From the NCBI GenBank assembly GCA_964017155.1, contig OZ024854.1:55549941-55613940 (forward strand): a stretch of 64,000 bases of DNA, given 5' to 3'. The notes beneath the pieces were generated by a model. It saw nothing but the letters and a program-made list of their open reading frames with translations. It made no database searches and had not been told where the DNA came from. The position numbers and the translations under genes were made by a program. The number at the start of each line of letters is the position of its first letter. Position 1 is the stretch's first letter. The DNA comes from Oasisia sp. SBJ-2009. Its lineage: Eukaryota; Annelida; Polychaeta; Sabellida; Siboglinidae. This document shows positions 24,887 to 40,226 of the stretch, piece after piece.

Positions 24887-26027
24887 GTATGAATCTTAAC
24901 AAATATAACATCACCATTTAATATGTTATTAATTGATAAAGCAATGAACAATGTACAACACAAAACATGTCCAAAAGCATTCAGTGATTGTTACCGCCCC
25001 TATGAGGCATGAGAGTGACACTTTTTCTTCCATCATACAAGTGGTTCCTGATAGTGATTCCCAAAACAACCTAGCTAAGTATACGCACCTATAGTCAGAG
25101 CTTTTGTAGTTTTCTAGACATTGTCAATCGATGTTGGTTCTTCAACATAATTCACAAATCTACCAACTGAGGTGCAACTTGTGAAATGGCATACATTTCA
25201 GACATGCATACTTCATCAGGTCATGTTATATGCATCACCCAGTTTGTGTTGAGAGCGAATCTTAGGCTAATACAAATGTGATGTCTTTATCTTTTTTCCT
25301 CAAGTGGATGAGGACGAGATCCAAGACACTAAGGAAGGAAAGAAGAAACGCCTCCTTGATGCTCCGAGGGCTCAGAACTTCTTCCACTTTGAGTACAACT
25401 TGTTTCCCGATGACGAAGAACCAGTGAAGACAGATGTTGTCACATTTGGTATGGCAGCAAAGATCTACACCGAAAGACAGGAGCCAAAGGTGCTGAAGAC
25501 ATGGGTTGAAGGCGATCACACATGGGTGGCCTGGACCCACTGGTGGGTCCACAGAGACGACTTCTGATACATATCTACTAATTTAAGATAAGATAAGATA
25601 GCTTTATTGCCATGTGTTCACATTGTAGTTACAATAAAACATTGGAATGTGTAATGATATTGGTCGTCGTACTAGTACATTCACATGACAATACATTCAC
25701 ATGCATCAAACAATGATGTTAAAATATACTACTACATTAAATAAAATAAATAAATAAGAACAATCACATAAAAAGGTCCGAATAAAAAATTGCTCATTAT
25801 AACATCGATAAAAAATTGATACGATCTAGTAAAAATATAGTAGCTTAAAATGTAAAATATGAAATAAAAAAGAATATAAAATGTACATACTAAAAACTCA
25901 TCGGAAAGTGGACTATGTGTTTGCTGCGGGTGCGAGAAAATCACTTCTGTTTTGACAGGGCTTGAACGGCTAAGGGGAAAAAGCTAGTACTATATTGCAT
26001 CAACATATATATATTTATGTATGTATG

Positions 26028-26074
<47 letters not shown>

Positions 26075-29000
26075 GCATCAACATTATATATGTGTGTATA
26101 CATGGGAATAAGTACTAGTACATGGTAATGGAAGGAAAACTGGAACAAAGTTAAAATCTGCTCTTAATTTAGTGATTTGTTAATCCAGCTTGTACTTGTA
26201 TGAAACTGGTCTGTTTTGTAAATTATGTTTTGCAATGATTCAAACTATCACTAGAAGTTTACTCATTTGTGGTGTTACTTATTGTGTTTCTAATTTTGCA
26301 GACCTGTATGTGCTCCCCTCTGTCGGACACTTAGTTGCAAACAATAACTAATAACAGAGTGTACATTTACTATTTGTTTTTATTTGGGTGAAATATCTGG
26401 GCAAATGATAACCGGCCAATTGTATTATTCAGTTATGACATTAACATGACATTGTTGACAGCCACACAGTCACTGTGACTGACAAATTGTTGGCAAAGCT
26501 ATTCACTCATAATCTGCAACTGAGAGTATGGGATTCAAAAGAGAAAATGTCAACTCGGGCGAAGTTTGATCGGCCAAAGGCTTTTCGGCTTCCACAAACT
26601 AAACCAGGTATGTTACTGTTGTTAGCATAAAAGTGGCATACTGTATTTAAATTAAGGTAGCAGTTGGATTTAAGCATTTCTATTTGATTCCATTCATTTC
26701 ATGTGGGAAAATTATGTGTTCATTTATAATAATGTTTCCGTGTTCTTCCTGTTCAGTGGCATGCGCTCATTTGGTTTTTATATCAACATTTGAAAAAATA
26801 CATTACTAGTAGCTGTTATATTTCCATTAATGATTTTTGTTAATCATCTGTCCTATGTTCACTGCCACTTGTTTCCATTTGCTTCATTCTACATGTCTTA
26901 TATGTAATCACCATATACTCACCATGCACCCAACACTAGTCATTATACCTACCATTGCCACAAATACACATACAATTGGTGTCATCCCCAGAACCCTACA
27001 GTTGCCTTCTTCATTAACACCCCCCCCCCCCATTGCCACCTTCAACAAGAGTTCCTTCCTCTACTATTATCTCTACTATTACCACCCTTACTACTGTCAC
27101 TACCTTCTATGCCCATATCATTGCCACCTTCCTCACTGTCACTAGCATTCCCACCTGTCTAGCCACCCTACCATTGTTGTCGTCCTCAGTAGAGCTTATT
27201 CCTACTATTCTTAACTTCCTCAATTCTCCTAACATTTTCACCTTCCCCAGAACCACTACAAATTGTCACCATTCTTGCATTACATAACACCACAGTTTCA
27301 AGGTTGGTCACATGTTTCCCCTGTCCACCAGGGGACGACCCTGATTACGCTGGTGGTGTGAAGACACTGGTCATGAAGCAAGTCCGCAGCTACAAGAAGC
27401 TCATGCCGAAGAAGTCATTTTATGATAATCCTCTCCCAGGACTGGACTCGTCCCACGACATATCAACAGAAGACATCAAGACAGCTGCTGACCAGTCTCA
27501 AGGTCAGCCTCACTTCCCCTTCCCTTGTACCTTACAGGTGGGGGCATCACCTGGTCCACCCCACCCTCCTCACAACACGTCGCGTCGCCATCGGTCCCAG
27601 TTATCTGCCGTCTCTGGGCCCTTGTTCCCTGTCCACTGGATATATTTCTCCTACTTTTGATCCTTCATCCCTGCCCACTTGATATATTTCTCCTACTTTT
27701 GATCCTTCATCCCTGCCCACTTGATATATTTCTCCTAATTTTGATCCTTCATCCCTGCCCACTTGATATATTTCTCCTAATTTTGATCCTTCATCCCTGC
27801 CCACTTGATATATTTCTCCTAATTTTGATCCTTCATCCCTGCCCACTTGATATATTTCTCCTAATTTTGATCCTTCATCCCTGCCCACTTGATATATTTC
27901 TCCCACTTTTGATCCTTCTTCACTGTCCACTGAATATATTTCTCCCACTTTTGATCCTTCATCCCTGCCCACTTGATATATTTCTCCCACTTTTGATCCT
28001 TCATCTCTGCCCATTTGATATATTTCTTCCACTTTTGATCCTTCATCTCTGCCCACTTGATATATTTCTCCCACTTTTGATCCTTCTTCACTGTCCACTG
28101 AATATATTTCTCCCACTTTTGATCCTTCATCCCTGTCCACTTGATATATTTCTCCCACTTTTGATCCTTCATCCCTGCCCACTTGATATATTTCTCCCAC
28201 TTTTGATCCTTCTTCACTGTCCACTGAATATATTTCTCCCACTTTTGATCCTTCATCCCTGCCCACTTGATATATTTCTCCCACTTTTGATCCTTCATCT
28301 CTGCCCATTTGATATATTTCTTCCACTTTTGATCCTTCATCTCTGCCCACTTGATATATTTCTCCCACTTTTGATCCTTCATCCCTGCCCACTTGATATA
28401 TTTCTCCCACTTTTGATCCTTCTTCACTGTCCACTGAATATATTTCTCCCACTTTTGATCCTTCATCCCTGCCCACTTGATATATTTCTCCCACTTTTGA
28501 TCCTTCTTCACTGTCCACTGAATATATTTCTCCCACTTTTGATCCTTCATCTCTGCCCACTTGATATATTTCTCCCACTTTTGATCCTTCTTCACTGTCC
28601 ACTGAATATATTTCTCCCACTTTTGATCCTTCATCCCTGCCCACTTGATATATTTCTCCCACTTTTGATCCTTCATCCCTGCCCACTTGATATATTTCTC
28701 CCACTTTTGATCCTTCATCTCTGCCCACTTGATATATTTCTTCCACATTTGATCCTTCATCTCTGCCCACTTGATATATTTCTCCCACTTTTGATCCTTC
28801 ATCTCTGCCCACTTGATATATTTCTCCCACTTTTGATCCTTCATCTCTGCCCACTTGATATATTTCTCCCACTTTTGACCCATCATCCCTGCCCACTTGA
28901 TATATTTCTCCCACTGTTGATCCTTCTTCCCTACCCACTTGATATATTTCTCCCACTTTTGACCCTTCATCTCTGTCCACTGGATATATTTCTCCCATTT

Positions 29001-32000
29001 TTGATCCTTCATCCCTGCCCACTTGATATATTTCTCCCACTTTTGATCCTTCATCTCTGCCCACTTGATATATTTCTCCCACTTTTGACCCTTCATCCCT
29101 GTCCACTTGATATATTTCTCCCACTTTTGATCCTTCATCCCTGCCCAATTGATATATTTCTCCCACTTTTGATCCTTCATCCCTGCCCAGTTGATATATT
29201 TCTCCCACTTTTGATCCTTCATCCCTGTCCACTTGATATATTTCTCCCACTTTTGATCCTTCATCCCTGCCCACTTGATATATTTCTCCCACTTTTGACC
29301 CTTCATCCCTGCCCACTTGATATATTTCTCCCACTTTTGATCCTTCATCCATGCCCACTTGATATATTTCTCCCACTTTTGACCCTTCATCCCTGTCCAT
29401 TTGATATATTTCTCCCACTTTTGATCCTTCTTCTCTGCCCACTTGATATATTTCTTCCACTTTTGATCCTTCATCTCTGCCCAGTTGATATATTTCTTCC
29501 ACTTTTGATCCTTCATCTCTGCCCACTTGATATATTTCTCCCACTTTTGACCCTTCTTCCCTGCCCAGTTGATATATTTCTCCCACTTTTGACCCTTCAT
29601 CCCTGTCCACTTGATATATTTCTCCCACTTTTGATCCTTCATCCCTGCCCACTTGATATATTTCTCCCACTTTTGATCCTTCATCCATGCCCACTTGATA
29701 TATTTCTCCCACTTTTGATCCTTCATCCCTGTCCACTTGATATATTTCTCCCACTTTTGATCCTTCATCCCTGTCCACTTGATATATTTCTCCCACTTTT
29801 GACCCTTCATCCCTGTCCATTTGATATATTTCTCCCACTTTTGATCCTTCTTCTCTGCCCACTTGATATATTTCTCCCACTTTTGATCCTTCATCTCTGC
29901 CCACTTGATATATTTCTTCCACTTTTGATCCTTCATCTCTGCCCACTTGATATATTTCTCCCACTTTTGACCCTTCTTCCCTGCCCAGTTGATATATTTC
30001 TCCCACTTTTGATCCTTCATCTCTGCCCACTTGATATATTTCTCCCACTTTTGACCCTTCATCCCTGCCCAGTTGATATATTTCTCCCACTTTTGATCCT
30101 TCATCTCCGCCCATTTGATATATTTCTCCCACTTTTGACCCTTCATCCCTGCCCACTTGATATATTTCTCCCACTTTTGATCCTTCATCTCTGCCCACTT
30201 GATATATTTCTCCCACTTTTGACCCTTCATCTCTGCCCACTTGATATATTTCTCCCACTTTTGACCCTTCATCCCTGCCCAGTTGATATATTTCTCCCAC
30301 TTTTGATCCTTCATCTCTGCCCACTTGATATATTTCTCCCACTTTTGATCCTTCATATCTGCCCACTTGATATATTTCTCCCACTTTTGACCGTTCTTCC
30401 CTGCCCAGTTGATATATTTCTCCCACTTTTGAGCCTTCTGCCCTGCCCACTTGATATATTTCTCCCACTTTTGAGCCTTCATCTCTGCCCACTTGATATA
30501 TTTCTCCCACTTTTGACCCTTCATCTCTGTCCACAGGATATATTTCTCCCACTTTTGATCCTTCATCCCTGCCCACTTGATATATTTCTCCCACTTTTGA
30601 TCCTTCATCTCTGCCCACTTGATATATTTCTCCCACTTTTGATCCTTCATCCCTGCCCACTTGATATATTTCTCCCACTTTTGACCCTTCTTCCCTGCCC
30701 ACTTGATATATTTCTCCCACTTTTGACCCTTCATCTCTGTCCACTTGATATATTTCTCCCACTTTTGACCCTTCATCCCTGCCCACTTGATATATTTCTC
30801 CCACTTTTGACCCATCATCCCTGCCCACTTGATATATTTCTCCCACATTTGACCCTTCATCCCTGTCCACTTGATATATTTCTCCCACTTTTGATCCTTC
30901 ATCCCTGCCCACTTGATATATTTCTCCCACTTTTGACCCTTCATCCCTGCCCACTTGATATATTTCTCCCACTTTTGATCCTTCATCCCTGCCCACTTGA
31001 TATATTTCTCCCACTTTTGACCCTTCATCCCTGTCCACTTGATATATTTCTCCCACTTTTGATCCTTCATCCCTGCCCAATTGATATATTTCTCCCACTT
31101 TTGATCCTTCATCCCTGCCCAATTGATATATTTCTCCCACTTTTGACCCTTCATCCCTGTCCACTTGATATATTTCTCCCACTTTTGATCCTTCATCCCT
31201 GCCCACTTGATATATTTCTCCCACTTTTGATCCTTCATCCATGCCCACTTGATATATTTCTCCCACTTTTGATCCTTCATCCCTGTCCACTTGATATATT
31301 TCTCCCACTTTTGATCCTTCATCCCTGTCCACTTGATATATTTCTCCCACTTTTGACCCTTCATCCCTGTCCATTTGATATATTTCTCCCACTTTTGATC
31401 CTTCTTCTCTGCCCACTTGATATATTTCTCCCACTTTTGATCCTTCATCTCTGCCCACTTGATATATTTCTTCCACTTTTGATCCTTCATCTCTGCCCAC
31501 TTGATATATTTCTCCCACTTTTGACCCTTCTTCCCTGCCCAGTTGATATATTTCTCCCACTTTTGATCCTTCATCTCTGCCCACTTGATATATTTCTCCC
31601 ACTTTTGACCCTTCATCCCTGCCCAGTTGATATATTTCTCCCACTTTTGATCCTTCATCTCCGCCCATTTGATATATTTCTCCCACTTTTGACCCTTCAT
31701 CCCTGCCCACTTGATATATTTCTCCCACTTTTGATCCTTCATCTCTGCCCACTTGATATATTTCTCCCACTTTTGACCCTTCATCTCTGCCCACTTGATA
31801 TATTTCTCCCACTTTTGACCCTTCATCCCTGCCCAGTTGATATATTTCTCCCACTTTTGATCCTTCATCTCTGCCCACTTGATATATTTCTCCCACTTTT
31901 GACCGTTCTTCCCTGCCCAGTTGATATATTTCTCCCACTTTTGAGCCTTCTGCCCTGCCCACTTGATATATTTCTCCCACTTTTGAGCCTTCATCTCTGC

Positions 32001-35000
32001 CCACTTGATATATTTCTCCCACTTTTGACCCTTCATCTCTGTCCACAGGATATATTTCTCCCACTTTTGATCCTTCATCCCTGCCCACTTGATATATTTC
32101 TCCCACTTTTGACCCTTCTTCCCTGCCCACTTGATATATTTCTCCCACTTTTGACCCTTCATCCCTGCCCACTTGATATATTTCTCCCACTTTTGACCCA
32201 TCATCCCTGCCCACTTGATATATTTCTCCCACATTTGACCCTTCATCCCTGTCCACTTGATATATTTCTCCCACTTTTGATCCTTCATCCCTGCCCACTT
32301 GATATATTTCTCCCACTTTTGACCCTTCATCCCTGCCCACTTGATATATTTCTCCCACTTTTGATCCTTCATCCCTGCCCACTTGATATATTTCTCCCAC
32401 TTTTGACCCTTCATCCCTGCCCACTTGATATATTTCTCCCACTTTTGATCCTTCATCCCTGTCCACTTGATATATTTCTCCCACTTTTGATCCTTCATCC
32501 CTGTCCACTTGATATATTTCTCCCACTTTTGATCCTTCATCCCTGCCCACTTGATATATTTCTCCCACTTTTGACCCTTCATCCCTGCCCACTTGATATA
32601 TTTCTCCCACTTTTGATCCTTCATCCCTGTCCACTTGATATATTTCTCCCACTTTTGATCCTTCATCCCTGTCCACTTGATATATTTCTCCCACTTTTGA
32701 TCCTTCATCCCTGCCCACTTGATATATTTCTCCCACTTTTGATCCTTCATCCCTGTCCACTTGATATATTTCTCCCACTTTTGATCCTTCATCCCTGTCC
32801 ACTTGATATATTTCTCCCACTTTTGATCCTTCATCCCTGCCCACTTGATATATTTCTCCCACTTTTGATCCTTCATCCCTGTCCACTTGATATATTTCTC
32901 CCACTTTTGATCCTTCATCCCTGCCCAATTGATATATTTCTCCCACTTTTGACCCTTCATCCCTGTCCACTTGATATATTTCTCCCACTTTTGATCCTTC
33001 ATCCCTGCCCACTTGATATATTTCTCCCACTTTTGATCCTTCATCCATGCCCACTTGATATATTTCTCCCACTTTTGATCCTTCATCCCTGTCCACTTGA
33101 TATATTTCTCCCACTTTTGATCCTTCATCCCTGTCCACTTGATATATTTCTCCCACTTTTGACCCTTCATCCCTGTCCATTTGATATATTTCTCCCACTT
33201 TTGATCCTTCTTCTCTGCCCACTTGATATATTTCTCCCACTTTTGATCCTTCATCTCTGCCCACTTGATATATTTCTTCCACTTTTGATCCTTCATCTCT
33301 GCCCACTTGATATATTTCTCCCACTTTTGACCCTTCTTCCCTGCCCAGTTGATATATTTCTCCCACTTTTGATCCTTCATCTCTGCCCACTTGATATATT
33401 TCTCCCACTTTTGACCCTTCATCCCTGCCCAGTTGATATATTTCTCCCACTTTTGATCCTTCATCCCTGCCCACTTGATATATTTCTCCCACTTTTGATC
33501 CTTCATCTCTGCCCACTTGATATATTTCTCCCACTTTTGACCCTTCATCTCTGCCCACTTGATATATTTCTCCCACTTTTGACCCTTCATCCCTGCCCAG
33601 TTGATATATTTCTCCCACTTTTGATCCTTCATCTCTGCCCACTTGATATATTTCTCCCACTTTTGATCCTTCATATCTGCCCACTTGATATATTTCTCCC
33701 ACTTTTGACCGTTCTTCCCTGCCCAGTTGATATATTTCTCCCACTTTTGAGCCTTCTGCCCTGCCCACTTGATATATTTCTCCCACTTTTGAGCCTTCAT
33801 CTCTGCCCACTTGATATATTTCTCCCACTTTTGACCCTTCATCTCTGTCCACAGGATATATTTCTCCCACTTTTGATCCTTCATCCCTGCCCACTTGATA
33901 TATTTCTCCCACTTTTGATCCTTCATCTCTGCCCACTTGATATATTTCTCCCACTTTTGATCCTTCATCTCTGTCCACTTGATATATTTCTCCCACTTTT
34001 GACCCATCATCCCTGCCCACTTGATATATTTCTCCCACTTTTGACCCTTCATCTCTGTCCACTTGATATATTTCTCCCACTTTTGACCCTTCATCCCTGC
34101 CCACTTGATATATTTCTCCCACTTTTGACCCATCATCCCTGCCCACTTGATATATTTCTCCCACTTTTGACCCTTCTTCCCTGCCCACTTGATATATTTC
34201 TCCCACTTTTGACCCTTCATCTCTGTCCACTTGATATATTTCTCCCACTTTTGACCCATCATCCCTGCCCACTTGATATATTTCTCCCACTTTTGACCCA
34301 TCATCCCTGCCCACTTGATATATTTCTCCCACTTTTGACCCATCATCCCTGCCCACTTGATATATTTCTCCCACTTTTGACCCATCATCCCTGCCCACTT
34401 GATATATTTCTCCCACTTTTGACCCTTCATCCCTGCCCACTTGATATATTTCTCCCACTTTTGACCCTTCATCCCTGCCCACTTGATATATTTCTCCCAC
34501 TTTTGACCCTTCATCCCTGCCCACTTGATATATTTCTCCCACTTTTGACCCTTCATCCCTGCCCACTTGATATATTTCTCCCACTTTTGACCCTTCATCT
34601 CTGTCCACAGGATATATTTCTCCCACTTTTGACCCTTCATCCCTGCCCACTTGATATATTTCTCCCACTTTTGACCCTTCATCCCTGTCCACTTGATATA
34701 TTTCTCCCACTTTTGATCCTTCATCCCTGTCCACAGGATATATTTCTCCCACTTTTGACCCTTCATCCCTGTCCACTTGATATATTTCTCCCACTTTTGA
34801 CCCTTCATCCCTGCCCACTTGATATATTTCTCCCACTTTTGACCCATCATCCCTGCCCACTTGATATATTTCTCCCACTTTTGACCCTTCTTCCCTGCCC
34901 ACTTGATATATTTCTCCCACTTTTGATCCTTCATCCCTGCCCACTTGATATATTTCTCCCACTTTTGACCCTTCTTCCCTGTCCACTTGATATATTTCCC

Positions 35001-38000
35001 CCACTTTTGACCCTTCTTCCCTGTCCACTTGATATATTTCTCCCACATTTGACCCTTCTTCCCTGCCCACTTGATATATTTCTCCCACTTTTGATCCTTC
35101 ATCCCTGCCCACTTGATATATTTCTCCCACTTTTGACCCTTCATCCCTGTCCACTTGATATATTTCTCCCACTTTTGACCCTTCTTCCCTGCCCACTTGA
35201 TATATTTCTCCCACTTTTGATCCTTCATCCCTGCCCACTTGATATATTTCTCCCACTTTTGACCCTTCTTCCCTGTCCACTTGATATATTTCCCCCACTT
35301 TTGACCCTTCTTCCCTGTCCACTTGATATATTTCTCCCACATTTGACCCTTCTTCCCTGCCCACTTGATATATTTCTCCCACTTTTGATCCTTCATCCCT
35401 GCCCACTTGATATATTTCTCCCACTTTTGACCCTTCATCCCTGTCCACTTGATATATTTCTCCCACATTTGACCCTTCTTCCCTGCCCACTTGATATATT
35501 TCTCCCACTTTTGATCCTTCATCCCTGCCCACTTGATATATTTCTCCCACTTTTGACCCTTCATCCCTGTCCACTTGATATATTTCTCCCACATTTGACC
35601 CTTCTTCCCTGCCCACTTGATATATTTCTCCCACTTTTGATCCTTCTTCTCTGCCCACTTGATATATTTCTCCCACATTTGACCCATCATCCCTGCCCAC
35701 TTGATATATTTCCCCCACTTTTGACCCTTCTTCCCTGTCCACTTGATATATTTCTCCCACATTTGACCCTTCTTCCCTGCCCACTTGATATATTTCTCCC
35801 ACTTTTGACCCTTCATCCCTGTCCACTTGATATATTTCTCCCACTTTTGACCCTTCATCCCTGTCCACTTGATATATTTCTCCCACATTTGACCCTTCTT
35901 CCCTGCCCACTTGATATATTTCTCCCACTTTTGATCCTTCATCCCTGCCCAATTGATATATTTCTCCCACTTTTGACCCTTCTTCCCTGTCCACTTGATA
36001 TATTTCCCCCACTTTTGACCCTTCTTCCCTGTCCACTTGATATATTTCTCCCACATTTGACCCTTCTTCCCTGCCCACTTGATATATTTCTCCCACTTTT
36101 GACCCTTCATCCCTGTCCACTTGATATATTTCTCCCACATTTGACCCTTCTTCCCTGCCCACTTGATATATTTCTCCCACTTTTGATCCTTCTTCTCTGC
36201 CCACTTGATATATTTCTCCCACATTTGACCCATCATCCCTGCCCACTTGATATATTTCTCCCACTTTTGATCCTTCTTCTCTGCCCACTTGATATATTTC
36301 TCCCACATTTGACCCATCATCCCTGCCCACTTGATATATTTCTTCCACTTTTGATCCTTCATCTCTGCCCACTTGATATATTTCTCCCACTTTTGACCCT
36401 TCATCCATGCCCACTTGATATATTTCTCCCACTTTTGATCCTTCATCCCTGTCCACTTGATATATTTCTCCCACTTTTGATCCTTCTTCCCTGTCCACTT
36501 GATATATTTCTCCCACTTTTGACCCTTCATCCCTGTCCACTTGATATATTTCTCCCACTTTTGATCCTTCTTCTCTGCCCACTTGATATATTTCTTCCAC
36601 TTTTGATCCTTCATCTCTGCCCACTTGATATATTTCTCCCACTTTTGACCCTTCTTCCCTGCCCAGTTGATATATTTCTCCCACTTTTGATCCTTCATCT
36701 CTGCCCACTTGATATATTTCTCCCACTTTTGACCCTTCATCCCTGCCCAGTTGATATATTTCTCCCACTTTTGATCCTTCATCTCCGCCCATTTGATATA
36801 TTTCTCCCACTTTTGACCCTTCATCCCTGCCCAGTTGATATATTTCTCCCACTTTTGATCCTTCATCTCTGCCCACTTGATATATTTCTCCCACTTTTGA
36901 TCCTTCATATCTGCCCACTTGATATATTTCTCCCACTTTTGAGCCTTCTGCCCTGCCCACTTGATATATTTCTCCCACTTTTGAGCCTTCGTCTCTGCCC
37001 ACTTGATATATTTCTCCCACTTTTGACCCTTCATCTCTGTCCACAGGATATATTTCTCCCACTTTTGATCCTTCATCCCTGCCCACTTGATATATTTCTC
37101 CCACTTTTGATCCTTCATCTCTGCCCACTTGATATATTTCTCCCACTTTTGATCCTTCATCCCTGCCCACTTGATATATTTCTCCCACTTTTGACCCTTC
37201 TTCCCTGCCCACTTGATATATTTCTCCCACTTTTGACCCTTCATCTCTGTCCACTTGATATATTTCTCCCACTTTTGACCCTTCATCCCTGCCCACTTGA
37301 TATATTTCTCCCACTTTTGACCCATCATCCCTGCCCACTTGGTATATTTCTCCCACTTTTGACCCTTCATCCCTGCCCACTTGATATATTTCTCCCACTT
37401 TTGACCCTTCATCCCTACCCACTTGATATATTTCTCCCACTTTTGACCCATCATCCCTGCCCACTTGATATATTTCTCCCACTTTTGACCCTTCTTCCCT
37501 GCCCACTTGATATATTTCTCCCACTTTTGACCCTTCATCCCTGCCCACTTGATATATTTCTCCCACTTTTGACCCATCATCCCTGCCCACTTGATATATT
37601 TCTCCCACTTTTGACCCTTCTTCCCTGCCCACTTGATATATTTCTCCCACATTTGACCCTTCATCCCTGCCCACTTGATATATTTCTCCCACTTTTGATC
37701 CTTCATCCCTGTCCACAGGATATATTTCTCCCACTTTTGACCCTTCATCCCTGCCCAGTTGATATATTTCTCCCACTTTTGACCCTTCATCCCTGCCCAC
37801 TTGATATATTTCTCCCACTTTTGACCCATCATCCCTGCCCAATTGATATATTTCTCCCACTTTTGACCGTTCTTCCCTGCCCACTTGATATATTTCTCCC
37901 ACATTTGACCCTTCATCCCTGCCCACTTGATATATTTCTCCCACTTTTGATCCTTCATCTCTGCCCACTTGATATATTTCTCCCACTTTTGACCGTTCTT

Positions 38001-40095
38001 CCCTGCCCACTTGATATATTTCTCCCACATTTGACCCTTCATCCCTGTCCACTTGATATATTTCTCCCACTTTTGACCCTTCATCTCTGCCCACTTGATA
38101 TATTTCTCCCACTTTTGATCCTTCATCCCTGTCCACAGGATATATTTCTCCCACTTTTGACCCTTCATCCCTGCCCAGTTGATATATTTCTCCCACTTTT
38201 GACCCTTCATCCCTGCCCACTTGATATATTTCTCCCACTTTTGACCCTTCTTCCCTGCCCACTTGATATATTTCTCCCACTTTTGATCCTTCATCCCTGC
38301 CCACTTGATATATATCTCTCACTCTTAACCCTTCCCTGTCCAATTGATATATCTCTTTATATATCTCCTACTCTTGACCATTCTGTATCCTCTTGACCCT
38401 TAATTCCCTGTCCAGTTGATATAACTCCTGATATATCTCCTACTCTTGACCCTTCCCTGTCCAGTTGATATAACTCCTGATATATCTCCTACTCTTGACC
38501 CTTCCCTGTCCAGTTGATATAACTCCTGATATATCTCCTACTCTTGACCCTTCCCTGTCCAGTTGATATAACTCCTGATATATCTCCTACTCTTGACCCT
38601 TCCCTGTCCAGTTGTTATAACTCCTGATATATCTCCTACTCTTGACCCTTCCCTGTCCAGTTGATATAACTCCTGATATATCTCCTCTTGTCTTTCTGGA
38701 TAGCTAGGTTTGTTGGTGCACATGGGTGTGGCCAACTGGCCATTGCAGTCTGTAGACACTCTGTAATAGTCTGGCATGCCTACTTTATCATGGAGGTTGT
38801 ATGAATTGTTGGAATCGGATGGACTAAAATAATTGTTTTATCTTGAAGAGAACAAAGATGGCGTGCCTGAACAGCTGAATGCCATGTTGGGTCAGAAGTT
38901 GCCCCAACATGCTGCTGGCACCATCAGCACCTTGGTGACAGTTGAAAAAGGACAGGCTAAGAAAGGAGGAAACCAGAGGTACTGTGTGACACAATCACAA
39001 ACATTGACTACAAAGTATATAGTGAACTAAATAATACAGAGTATGGTTATGGTTATGCTAATTAATAACTTTGTTTTTCCAGTGTTCACTATGTCTATGT
39101 GTTAGAGCATTGCATTATTCACCTATGTATGTATTTATGTATTAGTATGTTAATGTTGGGGTAGTTTGGCACATATTCTCCCAAATGCTGTGGTCCCCTG
39201 GCCTCTTTCCCTTTTTTAGTACTTGCATCATTGGTGATGTTTCACTTGCCAGTGCATTGTATAAAACGCAAAGGCTGTTACTTAGAATTAATTAATTAAT
39301 GTGTATCTGGTCTACTTTTTTCCTGTCAATGTAAATTGTTGAGGCACTAATTAGAGTCCACCACAGTGTCTTTGTAATCATGTTTGACTTCATGAATGAG
39401 GTGGTTACCTGAAATGTGTAGTTCATCTTCATGTGCTGCTCCAAAGGTGAGTGAAGTCTAGTTCCTGTGGTCACAGGGTAACAGTGAAGGTATCATGGGT
39501 TACATCTTTCTGTAGAACGTTCAGTCGGCTTGGCAAACTGGCTGGCATCAAAGAACCTGTCGAGCCAAAGGAACAGGACACCTCGTCTAAGGGCAGGAAG
39601 GACCCGCCCACGGCTGTGCGAACCAAAAAACAAGTTGCTAATCAACGCAAAGTGTTCGGTAGGCTCCCTGATATATGTTGATGCAACAATCTACAGCATT
39701 GTAGAGATGCAATTCATTTATTGTGTTGTGAGACGAGTAATATTTAAGAGGGTAACCACTGTTATTTTCAATATGTTTTACTATATATATATATATATAT
39801 ATATTATATATTACATGGCATAATCATAATATATATATATATATATATATATTTAAAATGAAACAATTGGATCACAAAGCTTCAGATCTAGATATTACTG
39901 TATTTATAAATAGTAATAATATAATAATTTAATTTCACTCTGGGCAATCATAGAGATTGAAATGGGTACATAAAAACATGCAACATATATTTGTTAAAAA
40001 ATAGATTGAAATAATATATAAGTTAAGACATATATATAATATATAATATATATATATATATATTGTGTGACATATACAGGGTATGCATATTTATA

Positions 40096-40126
<31 letters not shown>

Positions 40127-40184
40127 GATGTATATGCATATGCACATATACATGTATATATATATATACATATGTACATATATA

Positions 40185-40226
<42 letters not shown>

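Noticed and set aside
25732..25944. Minus-strand frame of 70 codons in intron 2
   Set aside because: Lies in the AT-rich 3'UTR of a truncated LINE.
27625..38310. CRISPR-like or telomeric array
   Set aside because: No spacer/repeat alternation and no telomere motif.
27525..38396. Giant plus-strand frame of about 3600 codons and two similar minus-strand frames, as real proteins
   Set aside because: They are products of a 42-bp tandem array inside an intron whose flanking exons join in phase. Three frames are open simultaneously, which selection on one protein would not produce.
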